A stretch of DNA of 64,000 bases from Paralvinella palmiformis (taxonomy: Eukaryota; Annelida; Polychaeta; Terebellida; Alvinellidae): contig JAODUP010000355.1 in assembly GCA_025642065.1 (NCBI GenBank), forward strand, positions 127,501 through 191,500, written 5' to 3'. The translations under genes and the position numbers were made by a program. This document shows, one piece after another, positions 47,776-58,520 of the stretch (positions are counted from its first letter, which is position 1; the number at the start of each line of letters is the position of its first letter). A model generated the notes under the pieces. That model did not search any database. It saw only the letters and a program-made list of their open reading frames with translations, and was not told the origin of the DNA.

Positions 47776-48060
47776 ATTTCAGTTATGAAAATTACATGCA
47801 CACTCAAAAATATCACTATTGTGTGACTGACAGGAATTACGCTTGTACCGGTTGACTAACTTGTCTTGATTATATTTGTTTGTAAATCGGATATCTTTGA
47901 CTACATCGCAACCACGTACTGTGCTATTATCGATACAACACAGTTCGTGGTGTTTCGGTTAAGAAAATTACATGGGCAATAAAAATTCTCACTATTTTGT
48001 AACTGACTCGAACTACGCTTGTACCGGTTGACTAACTTGTTTTGTTTATTTTTTTTATTT
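47776..48060 (+). repeat. Direct duplication of about 105 bp, 173 bp apart
   Basis: The tract ending ACGCTTGTACCGGTTGACTA plus ACTTGT occurs near 47838 and again near 48013, each preceded by GAAAATTACATG and TCACTATT(G/T)TGT. It lies just downstream of the THAP-like exon, in its putative first intron. Confidence 0.7.
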
Positions 48061-48106
48061 TTTTTGGTAATTCAGACAGCATCCCAGCAACGCCTAACGA
48101 TAACAG

Positions 48107-48182
48107 GTCGTTTCGTCGCCACTACCAGTTCGTCACCAAAATAATAGGTCGTTTCGTCGCCTATAAGAAGTCGTTTCGTCGT
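48107..48182 (+). repeat. GTCGTTTCGTCGCC repeats, left arm of a distant inverted repeat
   Basis: Three near copies of TCGTTTCGTCGCC at 48108-48120, 48147-48161 and 48170-48182, with ACTACCAGTTCGTCACCAAA between. The block is matched in reverse orientation at 55022-55083. Confidence 0.75.
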
Positions 48183-48295
48183 TTACTAAAAGCTCTTGTA
48201 GTTGTTTTGGTCGCCATCATTAATTAGTCAACAACACATACGCACATAGAAAGTTTGTTATTTACTTTATATTATAATGTTAATACAAATTTGTA

Positions 48296-48352
48296 CTTAA
48301 CGTTTGGGGTAGACAGCCTGGCTGTATCCTATTGGGCACAGCCACATTAATA
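48296..48352 (-). mobile_element. Short 3'-end copy of the I-type LINE
   Basis: The reverse complement reads GTGGCTGTGCCCAATAG followed by ACAGCC and a CCCCAAAC stretch, closely matching the 3'UTR at 53445-53495. A severely 5'-truncated insertion in the opposite orientation. Confidence 0.6.
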
Positions 48353-48364
48353 CATATTATACGA

Positions 48365-48512
48365 TAATGACGATTGATGTTTTACGGCCTCTTTTGTGCA
48401 CATGGTAGGTTAAATGGGCCGAGCGACCTCCAAAGGTAATGAAACACGCGAACACGGGTGGCAGTAGTGATCTGTGATCCAACACGCTACCGTTAGACCA
48501 CGGAGGCGCGCC
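48365..48512 (-). mobile_element. SINE A, copy 7
   Basis: Head (reversed) GCCTCCGTGGTCTAACGGTA and the tail side GTTTTACGGCCTCTTTTGTG are kept, with an internal deletion around the B-box. Confidence 0.8.
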
Positions 48513-48536
48513 AATACATACTCTACGGTAATAGAG

Positions 48537-48538
<2 letters not shown>

Positions 48539-48586
<48 letters not shown>

Positions 48587-48594
48587 TAATAGAG

Positions 48595-48633
<39 letters not shown>
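48539..48633. repeat. Two (TA)n arrays with an identical lead-in
   Basis: TAATAGAGTAATATATA occurs before each array (48528 and 48588), i.e. a duplicated leader plus array. Confidence 0.95.
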
Positions 48634-48635
<2 letters not shown>

Positions 48636-48822
48636 GACATTCAAGCTATTTTTCACCAACAGTTGTGTGTTTCAATTACTTTTTCATAATTTACTAAAAC
48701 TTAGAACTGCAAAACAATGGAAATTACCAGTTTTAGCCGATTGGCTGACGGGGATTTTTGTTCTATATACTTCTGTCACCAGTACAAGGTATAATAAAAC
48801 ACGTTTAATTGGATAAAGACCA

Positions 48823-49161
48823 ATGGGAGACCGCGAAGCCGAAAAAATGCTCTCGCCACACCTCGCCGCAGATCAGTCTTCTGGAAAAAAAAGGTTGACT
48901 GTAGAAAGCCGGAGTATGGACCAGGCTGCACACCATACAGGAGATAAAGTCCTCACATTGGAAGTCGGAGTTCGAAATCTCGATGAACCTCAGCATGGAA
49001 CACCCGACTCTGAATTTCTAACTAAAGCACACCAGGGAGGACGTCAGGCTGCTGCTGAAGATGACAAGTCTGGAAATGAGGGACAGCGCCCGGAAAATAG
49101 AAGAGCTGGAGAAGAAACCAATCAAATTCACCCTGGTGACTGCCCCGATCCGGACGTTAAG
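48823..49161 (+). pseudogene. Coiled-coil-like exon remnant with one in-frame stop
   Basis: From the ATG near 48984 one frame reads M-N-L-S-M-E-H-P, hits TAA at 49019-49021, then continues to a charged heptad-like stretch (L-E-M-R-D-S-A-R-K-I-E-E-L-E-K-K) and ends at a GTATGT donor at 49162. A different frame is open from 48823. The mix suggests a decayed or shifted exon; I do not recognise the parent protein. The 3' end of a minus-strand LINE begins about 130 bp downstream. Confidence 0.25.
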
Positions 49162-49296
49162 GTATGTAATAGCAAATGTTCCTTTTCAGATACCAGAATT
49201 TTACTTTCAGGAAGCATACGGCTTCGTGTAAAAAGAATCATCAAAGGAGAAGAAAAGACCCGGTCGGTGATATTCATCTCCACCCAGGCTCCCCAA

Positions 49297-50065
49297 CGAG
49301 GATTATAATAATATACAAAATTTATATAGCGCCCTATATAACCTATAAGAAGGTTACTCTAAGGCGCTTGACAATAAATAATTCTATGGATGTAACAGAT
49401 TTACATCTTTAAAAATACATAATTCTTTCCAGCCAAATACATAATACATTCAGCTAGGAAAAGCTGAAACAAGAAGATTAGTTTTTATCTTCTTTTTGAA
49501 GGTATCAAGGATCTTGCACTTTCTGATGGTTACTGGAAGATTATTTCATAAGGTTGCAGCAGCCTTTCTGAAACATCTATTACCGTATGTCACTCCACGT
49601 GTTGTTGGTACGGCTAAGAATGCTCCAGACTCAGACCGTAGAGACATTGTCGGTGGATACGGTACGACAAGTTCCTCTAAGTACTGAGGCGCAGTCCCTT
49701 GAAGTGCCTTAAAAGTGTACATCAAAATCTTGTACTGCGACATATATATAACCGGAAGCCAATGCGGGGAGTTCAAGACTGGTGTTATATGTTCTCTTTT
49801 ATGAGTGCGAGTGACTAACCTGGCAGAAGAATTCTGTACTTTCTGTAGCCGTGTCATCAGTGTGCTTGGAACACCATACAAGAGAGCGTTGCCGTAATCT
49901 AGCCGAGAAGTTATCAGGGAGTGTGCGAGAGTTTTGCAAGCATCCAATGTGATATGACCAATATTACGAATTTGGTAATAACAGGCTTTGGATATTGCAT
50001 TTACTTGCCTCTCCATGGTCAGGGATGTATCAAAATATACTCCTAAGTTCTTCACTGACGATGCA
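49297..50065 (-). mobile_element. 5'-truncated CR1/Jockey-like LINE, C-terminal RT and 3'UTR
   Basis: Frame open from about 50055 with the typical thumb/C-terminal segment of chromosomal non-LTR elements: N-L-G-V-Y-F-D, I-T-S-R-L-D-Y-G-N-A-L-L-Y-G, R-L-Q-K-V-Q-N-S-S-A-R-L-V-T-R-T and L-R-S-E-S-G-A-F. A TGA at 49546 replaces the Trp of the conserved L-W-N motif; the same frame then stays open to about 49450. The 3'UTR ends with CAAGCGCCTTAGAG and AGGGCGCTATATAAATTTTG, then an ATT-rich tail. One lesion in the surviving part, so a fairly young copy. Confidence 0.85.
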
Positions 50066-53000
50066 GATGCCGTTTTACAAGATCATGCCCATACGACGTT
50101 ACGTATCAGAACCAGCAAAATGTTTCGGATGTCATCCCTGGAATCACACCATAAACGTGTGCAGGTCCCGCCCGAGGTGTTACCACTGTGGGAAACAAGG
50201 CCCAAAGGACCCCCCCCCCCCCCAGCTCACTACGTTTGCTGCAAAAAGCCAGAGCAGCCAAGATGTATAAATTGTTAGGGAAACCACAACCTAGCATACA
50301 AAGGATGTCCACCAAGGATCAACATGATGTATACAGTCCACGAACGGATGGGACTCTAACCACAGCGGAAGATAATCAACCCAGGTGTACAGATCATCAA
50401 GCCAACCCCAGCACCATGGAAGGTGTCAGAACAGACAGAGGCACCATGGAAGGTGCCACAACAAACACAAGCACCATGGAAAGTGCCACAACAAACAACG
50501 GAAAATACTGAAAAAAGAACACCAAGAAGGCACAACCTAGAACCTAACTCAGATCCTGTTGGAACCCGCAACTCAGTCACTAGCCCATGGAACATCACAG
50601 TCATCTCCTGGAACATTATAGGTTTCCATTCAAACAGAAATCTCCTGTTAACCACCACCCAAGACAGTCACCCAGAAATCATCATGCTTCAGAAGACAGT
50701 CACCAAGAACGTTCTCCCACCAAAACTCCCATGCAGGATACATTATCAATCACAAACCAAGAATAATAAACTCGCCCACAGTTGACCGAGTACTCAGAAC
50801 AGCAGTCAGAGCTGACGTTCCACATATTCCCACCCCCAAATACACAGCAAATAAAAAATGGGAAACTCTGACCATAAGAGTGCAAGGATTCAAAAACACA
50901 ACACTTCATGTGATCAGCGCATACGTTTCTCCACAACACCTGTTTGACCTAGACCGAGCAACAGCAGGTGCCGACAACTTTCTTCCACTTTCTTCTGACG
51001 TCTGTGGATCGTCTGATACCATACCAGACCGTTATCTTTTAGACCAACTAAACAGATCCCATAGCATCCTGATAAATGATCCAAATGTTCCAACCACAGT
51101 TTACGGCTCTACACTGGATCTAGTAATCGTGTCCCCACAACTACATACTGGCACCAAAATGAAAGCCTCACCTCGGATCACATAGCTAACACCATCGATA
51201 TAACCAGCTCATTTCAGAAGCTACCAGGGATTCATATACCACCAAGATGGATTGGGATGTCTTTGCATGCAATCAGTACTTCAGGACATAAACATAGCAG
51301 CGATGAAAGCAGTCCCCATCTCAAAAACTAAGACCATCCAACCTCCTCGTTCTTTCCTCCCTCCAGAAGCTAGAAAATGGACGAAACAAGCCAGCCAGCT
51401 TACCAAACTCTTCAAGGGCAACCCAACCGAAAGAAACAGAGACAGAGAAAAACTTCGTCTTTGCCAACAAGAAAACAAAAGGCAGCCCCTCTCCCTGAAG
51501 AAACAACAGTGGGAAATATGGTGCAACAGACTAGCTGAAATGAGATCAACACAAACCTGGCGAGAAATTCGAAAGATAAAAGGGTCTACTCCAACATGAA
51601 AAACTGTAAATTCTAAACTCGCTGACCATTTCACGACCAGAGCAGATCAGACTTCTCTACCCAAGAACATCATCACAACCCTCAAACAACTACTGCCTCT
51701 AAGACAATCCAACTTAGCAGCAGCAAACCTGAAACATCCAGACACAAACAGGAGGCTGTTTACCTTCCACGAAGCCCGTGACCGTATTTAGAAGATACAG
51801 AAACACAGCCCCTAGAGAGGATGGCGTTACTTACACTTTCTACACCAAAGCCCCACGTTCCTTTAAGAGAATCCTCAATTTATTCAATCAATCCTGGACT
51901 GAAGGAAAACTACCAGAACAACGGAAGACAGCAATAGTCATCACGATCGCTAAACCAGGAGGAAAAGGCAACCGCCCTATCTTCCTATTGTCCATCCTCT
52001 AAAACATTATGGAGATAATGATTCTAGCAAGACTCCGGTGAAAATCCCAAGACGAAAAATATCTTCGGGTTCGTCAAAGACAGATCACCAGTAGACGCTA
52101 TCGTTCATTAAGCAACCAAGATCACAGCCAGGAAATGCCCCCAAAAGAATCAAACCAATGATTGTCGCCTTCATGGGTCTGTATAAGGCTTTAGAGCATG
52201 TTGTTCATCTCTCCAAGCTGGATTCCCTTATCTCCCTGGATATACCTGGGAGGATCATCACACGGATAGAAGACTTCTTAACAAACAGAAAGATAAAAGT
52301 AAAGATACCAGGAACCATCTCCAACCCCATGATCTCACCATTGGATATCCTCAGGGATCAACAATCTCCTCCACCATCTTCAACGGTCTTTTCACTCTAC
52401 CGATGACAGTCACTCTAGCCCCATCAGTAGACATCCTGCATTATGCCGACAACCTTGTTCTGATTTCACACATACGTAGCCACCACATTAACTCCAGAAA
52501 GCCCTAATTGCAGTTGACAAGGCAGTCAACAGCTTCGGTTTATACTTCTGTCCAGCTAAGACCAAGACCATGGCTTTCAACAAATCTAGACAAAGTCAGC
52601 ATAAATTTAAACTCGGCCTACAATATCTCGAAATGGTCAACAATAATACATATCTCTGAGTTACTATAGACAGAAGACTCACATCCCATGCGGAACCACA
52701 TCCAAAAGAAAATGGATCCTGAAGGCGCAGTAATAGAAGCCACAATCGGAATTGCCAACTTAAATGAAAGCAGCACACCATTACGAACCATCAACATCTA
52801 CACCGATGCTAACTCCCAAGCAAACGGAACCACAGCCTGGGCATGTTTCATTAAAGACGTGTATATCGAGACAGCATATCCATGAAAGGGTCACCATCCA
52901 CCCAGACGCTAAGGGAGCACTAATCATCATCACCACGGCTAATTTACACACCTATCCAGAAATCATCACCGACATATACATTACGTCAGCGTGGAATCAA

Positions 53001-53500
53001 GTATACTCCACTGGGTTCCAAGTCACGTTAACCTTGAGGGCAACGACCGAGCTGACCAACTAACGAACGAAGCCACGTGCCCAGAAATTAACCGGACATG
53101 CCGAACATACCCCTGGCACATTCAACCATCTCATCGACTGATTCAACTTTAATCAACTAGAATCGATCTACACAGACCACACATCCTTAACCAACAGACT
53201 GGCCGACACCCAATTCAGACGACTACGTTTATGGTCATATACACGAAACTTAACCGGTTCGTCATCCCTAGCACTCTGCATTGACTGTCAACAAGCGTAC
53301 AAACGGGTACATTATCTGCTCAAATTGATTATAAGAAAATCAACATTCCCACCAGACATCGTCACCCCACTTCTACTGGAAGACCCATATAAACGCCACC
53401 TTCAACCCATCAACAATAAAGACTGAACAGAAGACAACACCAGGTGGCTGTGCCCAATAGACGACAGCCAGAGGTCTCTGCCCCAAACTTAAACAAGTGA
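50066..53500 (+). mobile_element. I-type non-LTR retrotransposon, 5'-truncated and inactivated
   Basis: Ordered remnants: Gag zinc knuckles (C-F-G-C...H...C near 50110-50160; C-Y-H-C-G-K near 50175; a third C-I-N-C with a stop near 50270). Next comes an apurinic-type endonuclease start (T-V-I-S-W-N-I-I-G-F near 50600) with I-I-M-L-Q-K-T. The reverse transcriptase (about 51350-52480) has P-R-E-D-G-V-T and the active-site box degraded from Y-A-D-D to Y-A-D-N near 52445. RNase H follows (I-Y-T-D-A-N near 52800, W-V-P-S-H-V-N and G-N-D-R-A-D near 53010-53060). Many frameshifts and stops. RNase H plus CCHC Gag points to the I/Ingi group (family knowledge). The GTGGCTGTGCCCAATAG-containing 3'UTR ends near 53500. 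Confidence 0.85.
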
Positions 53501-53641
53501 CAAGGTATTCAGAAAATATTTCCATCATATACTCATATACTGTGAGTCAGCAACCAGTTCGAGAACACCATCAGGCAATTAAGTGTGATGGGTGTAAAGC
53601 TTAGTACTTGGTACTTGTAGTAAGGGCTACACTGCGTACCG

Positions 53642-54115
53642 CTATGCGAAGGCAAGGCTCGAAGAACGGGAGCTGCCATCGATATGCATGTGAACTACAT
53701 GCAAAATAATTGTGTTCCCAGCTGGACAGTCAACAGTACTAGCAGTGTTATGTCTGGACATCTCCACCGTGTCCGATCTTTCGTCCACCAAGATCGATCC
53801 TATCACGCCAATGGAATATTCAGCACCAAATATGTCACCGATGACCGAAGTGCAGACGATAGCATTCGCAGTGGAGGAACCGGGGGCTATTCCCGCCCGG
53901 GGCCAAATATATAAGGGCGCCCCTATTGGTGTAGTAGAAATACATTTGCGAGCAAAACGAACCACCTTCGGCGTGGTGTCTGGAGCCCGCTGAAGGGCGC
54001 TAGAAACAGACCCGTGCTGGTGTTTTTGAGGCATTATTAGCCTTTCCTGAACTAAAATATCACCAAGGGACCTACTCAGTAAACACTCAAGTGATAAATT
54101 ACAAAAAACAATCAT
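53642..54115 (-). other. Open reading frame of 157 codons, unknown
   Basis: Long for this AT-poor stretch and free of simple repeats. It includes P-I-G-A-P-L-Y-I-W-P-R-A-G-I-A-P-G and V-G-V-I-G-like tracts, with no motif I recognise. It sits directly downstream of the I-type LINE in a mobile-element cluster, so a degenerate repeat-derived frame is as likely as a gene. Confidence 0.15.
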
Positions 54116-54670
54116 CTCGAAATTGCCGCCCCTCTAAAGGTGACGTCCGGGACGCCCGCCCCCCGCCCCTCCCCTCTACTTGCTCCGCCACTGAGCATTC
54201 GTGGCTCTAGTTATAAATAAAGAGCCGTTACTGTTCGATCCGACCCCGGAGCATGTGACAACGAACGATATGGAGGCGACTTGGACCAGAACCAAAACGT
54301 GAGCGAGACCATTCGACAAATTCTCTTTGGTTTTGCTTATACCAGTCTCGACGAAGAGGGCCCATGCAACAGACTGACACGGCGGTGTCCTAAATTCACC
54401 TATCAGGTGTAAAGCCAGGATGTAAGAACAGGGTGGGGGCTTTCCTGGTGCCATGGAACATTCACATCCACCAACTCTCGGAACCACTGAAGCTCCTCAG
54501 GTAATGTCCAAAAATAAGGACAGGGGGCCCAACTACACACCTGTATTTGTGAGTGAGTGAATGAATGAATGAATGAATGAATACTTCTGAATATATGTTG
54601 TTAATTTGTCCTTGTGCTGTTTCTCTTAAATCCTTTCATTCAACTTAATGTGTGCTTTCTTATTTGTATC

Positions 54671-54866
54671 GGGTGCCTCCTTGGTCTAGTTGGCAGCGCG
54701 TTCGACCACAAATTACTACCACCCGAGTTCGAATTTCGGCGTGAGCATATCTGAAGGGTGTTTCATCTTTGACTTCGCTTCATTACCTTTGGAGGTCGCT
54801 CGGTCCATTTCGCCTACCATGTACACAAAAGTGGCCGTAAAACATAGATCATCATCATCATCATCT
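54671..54866 (+). mobile_element. SINE A, copy 8
   Basis: GTGCCTCCTTGGTCTAGTTG head, GAGTTCGAATTTCGGCGTGA B-box region, complete body and a (ATC)n tail. Confidence 0.85.
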
Positions 54867-55021
54867 TATTGTGTCAGTTTATTTTATGTGTTGTTTGTGA
54901 CTAGTCTATGCAATGTTTACCTGTGCTTCCCTTATTGGGCCATTTTATTCGTCTGTGCGTTCTTGTCCAATTTCTATCAACTATAATAGTTAGATATCTA
55001 TGAATTATCGCTGCTACGAGT

Positions 55022-55083
55022 TTTAGTTGGCGACGAAACGATCTTTTTTTGGCGACAAACTGTTAGTGATGACGAAAAGACCC
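55022..55083 (-). repeat. Right arm of the distant inverted repeat
   Basis: Reversed: TTTTCGTCATCACTAACAGT, TTGTCGCCAAAA and GATCGTTTCGTCGCC, then AACTAAAACTCGTAG. It aligns with 48107-48200 over about 60 bp with few mismatches. Confidence 0.75.
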
Positions 55084-58000
55084 GCAAACTCCCCCATTAT
55101 CGCAACCCAGTGGCGTAACAAATCGAAAACAGATGTGCGTGCATCCTCACGTACCGTTAGGCCGCTAGCCTAAAGATACGGCTCACGTACGTGTAGACCC
55201 TTCGAAGAAAAATTCATTGTACTAGTGAATTGCTAGAAACACCTATATATATTAAAGTATTGAAGCGTTATATAATGATTTGGTCAATGGTTTTAATTCA
55301 AATTATACGTGATAAATCAAAACAGATCGTTCACATATAACAGCCACTGAGCCAGATGTAGATCTACTGCACGCAATTAAAATAATTAATCTCATGGTAA
55401 AAAAATTAAAGACTACGCCAAACACTGACAGAGCTCTGTGGAGAAAGGGGTTAAAAGAGCCGAATTAATGTGGCGCTGTATAGAGTGACCAGTAAATATA
55501 TTTTCCACGATTCGGTAGCAGGTGTCAGTACTAGACTAACAGACTAAAATGGATCAATATTGAGTCGTGATAAATGAAAATATTCGATTTCGGTCCCGTA
55601 GCCGATGACTGCGCCTTATTTCACAACTTTTGGAACGGATGAGAATGCTCGTGGCATAGCTGCTTGAAGCCGTATGTTATAAACACCGATAAATCATAAA
55701 TAAAGGTATGGTTTCTACGCTAACTTTAATTAGTTATCGACTATTAAGTAGTCTATTAGTCTAATCTATAAACACTATTATTTGTATATGGTATATTAAG
55801 ACTATATTCTTCACTGTTCACATAATAAGTTATGAACTGTCATATAATTAGACTTGTTAGTCTATACCATAGCCGTTACTCATCCCGGCCATTGCCTATA
55901 CGAATAATGAGATCTAATGCCTAGTAATGCCATTAATGGCATTATGATTATTAATGGTATCATAAAATTGATTAATCATATTTTTAATTAGGCGAGCTAT
56001 CCGACCACCCCGGCCCATTTGGCTGAATGGTTATTCTAATATATCTATAATTCACGTGCAGGCTACGTTGCTGTAGAGACTCGACAGAGACCAGCATTGT
56101 TGGCATTAATTTAAAGTTTACTCAATTGACTGTGACTGTGCCATCAACACAATAAATCAATATCATTAAGGAGATACGTTTATTTTGTGCCAAACTTTGT
56201 TCATACATTCATTATGGTCAAGTTATTTTGCGTGTGGTTGTATAAGAAAGGCTGTTCGTATACAAAAACAACCAACAGATGTACACACTAACCATGTGAA
56301 TAGTTTACAATTATCTCTTCGACTCTTGTCTTATGTTTCAACTAGTTAAGTTGTGTTCATCGTCGAGTTGTATGTAAGGAAATGCTGTCACCCTGTGACA
56401 AATAAGATGGCAGAGCTAAATGGTACTATTGGTAGAATAAACACTATGAATCCAGACATCATCACAATTACAAATCCCCAGAGATAGTATGACCAATATT
56501 CCCAAAAAATATCAGCAACAAGATAGGCAGATGCATTATTATTATATATATATATATATATATCAGGAGTAATTTGAAAGAACCAATCTGGAAACAAAAT
56601 TCAGCAAGTCAATATGGCTAACAGTGAAACTGAGGGAGGTTGTATGATAGGAGTAGCCAAATCAACAATCATCTTCTAAATAAGCTTCTTCTAGGGTGCC
56701 TCTGGGGTCTAACTAGTAATCCGTTAGATCACATATCACTACCACCTGAGTTCGAATCTCAGTGTGGGCCTATCTGAAGGGTGTTTCATCTTTTACTTCA
56801 CTTCAATCCCCGTTGGAGGTCGCTCTGCCCACTTAGGCTACCATGTACACAAAACTGGCTGTAAAACATCAATCTAAACAAGCTTCTAACTGAAGCCTGG
56901 GAAGTTATCTCATAATAGTTTGAGATTTCAACTATCCAGGGTTTGCTTGAAAAATTAGGATAGGTGAGTCAGAAAATTGTTTCGAAAATGACAAATTTAT
57001 TGAATATGTACCTATATTAGCACATTGTACAGGAAACTCGAGTCAAGGATTGATGTACACTAAAGATTTGCTGGGCTTAGTTTTAACAACTAAAGAGGGG
57101 ATTGTCTGCAAATTGCTACATGGGGCACTGTTAGGAAAACAACCATTGTGTATTAACATTTCAATTCAGTTGTACCACAGAACAACATGAGAAGCACGAT
57201 AAAAAGTTTGATTGACAGACGTGACTATGTGGCCACAAGGAATAACATGAATAATAATTACAGAACTTCTATAGCACCAATATCCTCAAAAAGAATTGAG
57301 CTCAGTGGTGCAACTAGTACAGGGTGGGGCAAACTCATGGTCCAGGTACTATGCACAGTTTATCAATAATGATCAGATGGAAAGGAAACTTAGGAAGGAT
57401 AAGCGAGTCTGAAAAGGTGAATTTTCAAATGGTGACGGAAAGAAACTATGCTATTTGATAACTTAACATGTTCAGAGAGTGAATTCCGAATGATCATGAG
57501 GCTTCACCGAGAATAGATTTGCCTTGCTACAAGGTCAGTCAAAGGTAGCAGTACATTGAGGTGGAAGTGATCTGGCAGGTTTAGCCACGTTGTGGTTAAA
57601 ACAGGTTTTAGCCGCTAAAACTACATAATATTCTCCTCTGTGCATAAAAACATATAGACTAATTTTTCAAAACGGTTTCTAATACAGTTTAAACGCCATA
57701 TCTGCCCCTTATATATTCTACATACATAAAGAAGGGGTTTCTTTTTAATAGTAAGTTTTCTCTGCCAAATTATTTATCCTTTGCCACGTCCACTGAGAAA
57801 ATCAGACATTTATTAGGATCTTGATTTGTTTTCAAGAAGTAATCAAAATCTGTTAACATAGAAAACAATAAAATGGGATGCTTCAATCTTTTTAGTACAG
57901 AAATTCTTCAATAAACAATATGTAAATCATCTGTTAGCTATCCTAAGCAGGGTTAAGTTTTTTTTAGTCAATTTTTTTTTCTTTTACATTAAATCGTAAA

Positions 58001-58233
58001 TATTTTTTTAGTAACTGTAAAAAACGTGAACAAGCATTGTGTAACTAAGTAAACACATCCACATAATCATGTTTTCACTTGCATGCATCTCACAAACATA
58101 CACATAGAAAGAACAAAATGCTTAACTTTTTTATTGTATTACCTTAAATATTGGCACGTAAATGAAATGTAGTTCTTGACATAACAGATGTTAACTACTC
58201 AGTGAAAAACAATTAGACATAACATCAACATAG
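55084..58233. other. Intergenic AT-rich stretch
   Basis: Holds SINE A copy 9. A minus-strand frame at 56388-56597 is strongly hydrophobic (W-G-F-V-I-V-M-M-S-G-F-I-V-F-I) and could be a membrane-protein tail, but has no clear acceptor. Confidence 0.4.
56695..56877 (+). mobile_element. SINE A, copy 9, most diverged head
   Basis: GTGCCTCTGGGGTCTAACTA head, GAGTTCGAATCTCAGTGTGG B-box, complete body to AAAACATCAATC. Confidence 0.8.
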
Positions 58234-58520
58234 TTAACATTTTAATTCAATCATTCTTCTGTAGCAGAATACCAGCTTAAAGACTATGCTATTGCCAAGA
58301 TGATTGCAAACTTTGGTATGATAATTTCCAAAATTTGAAGAAAAAAATCCTCTCAATGGATGCAGATGAAGCTGGAGATGATGGAAGCTTGACAGCCAAT
58401 GCAACAAAGTCACTTGGCAGTCCATACAATTTAAGGGTCTTCTACCAGTTAACTGGGGAGATCTTTGTTGCAGCATCGGTGAAATACGTGGAAGGAAATG
58501 GTGACGCTTGTGCTTGGTAG
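58234..58520 (-). pseudogene. hAT-family transposase relic (C-terminal dimerisation domain)
   Basis: On the minus strand one frame reads F-V-A-L-A-V-K-L-P-S-S-P-A-S-S-A-S-I-E-R-I. It then shifts within a run of seven T and continues S-N-F-G-N-Y-H-T-K-V and L-V-F-C-Y-R-R-M. P-A-S-S-A-x-x-E-R-x-F-S and the K-x-R-N-R-L-type strand are the hallmark of the hAT C-terminal dimerisation domain, as in ZBED proteins. An upstream segment also carries a stop. The BED finger and catalytic core are not seen nearby. Confidence 0.75.

Noticed and set aside
56388..56597. Hydrophobic frame as a membrane-protein exon
   Set aside because: Starts in a (TA)n array and lacks a clear acceptor; kept only as a note.
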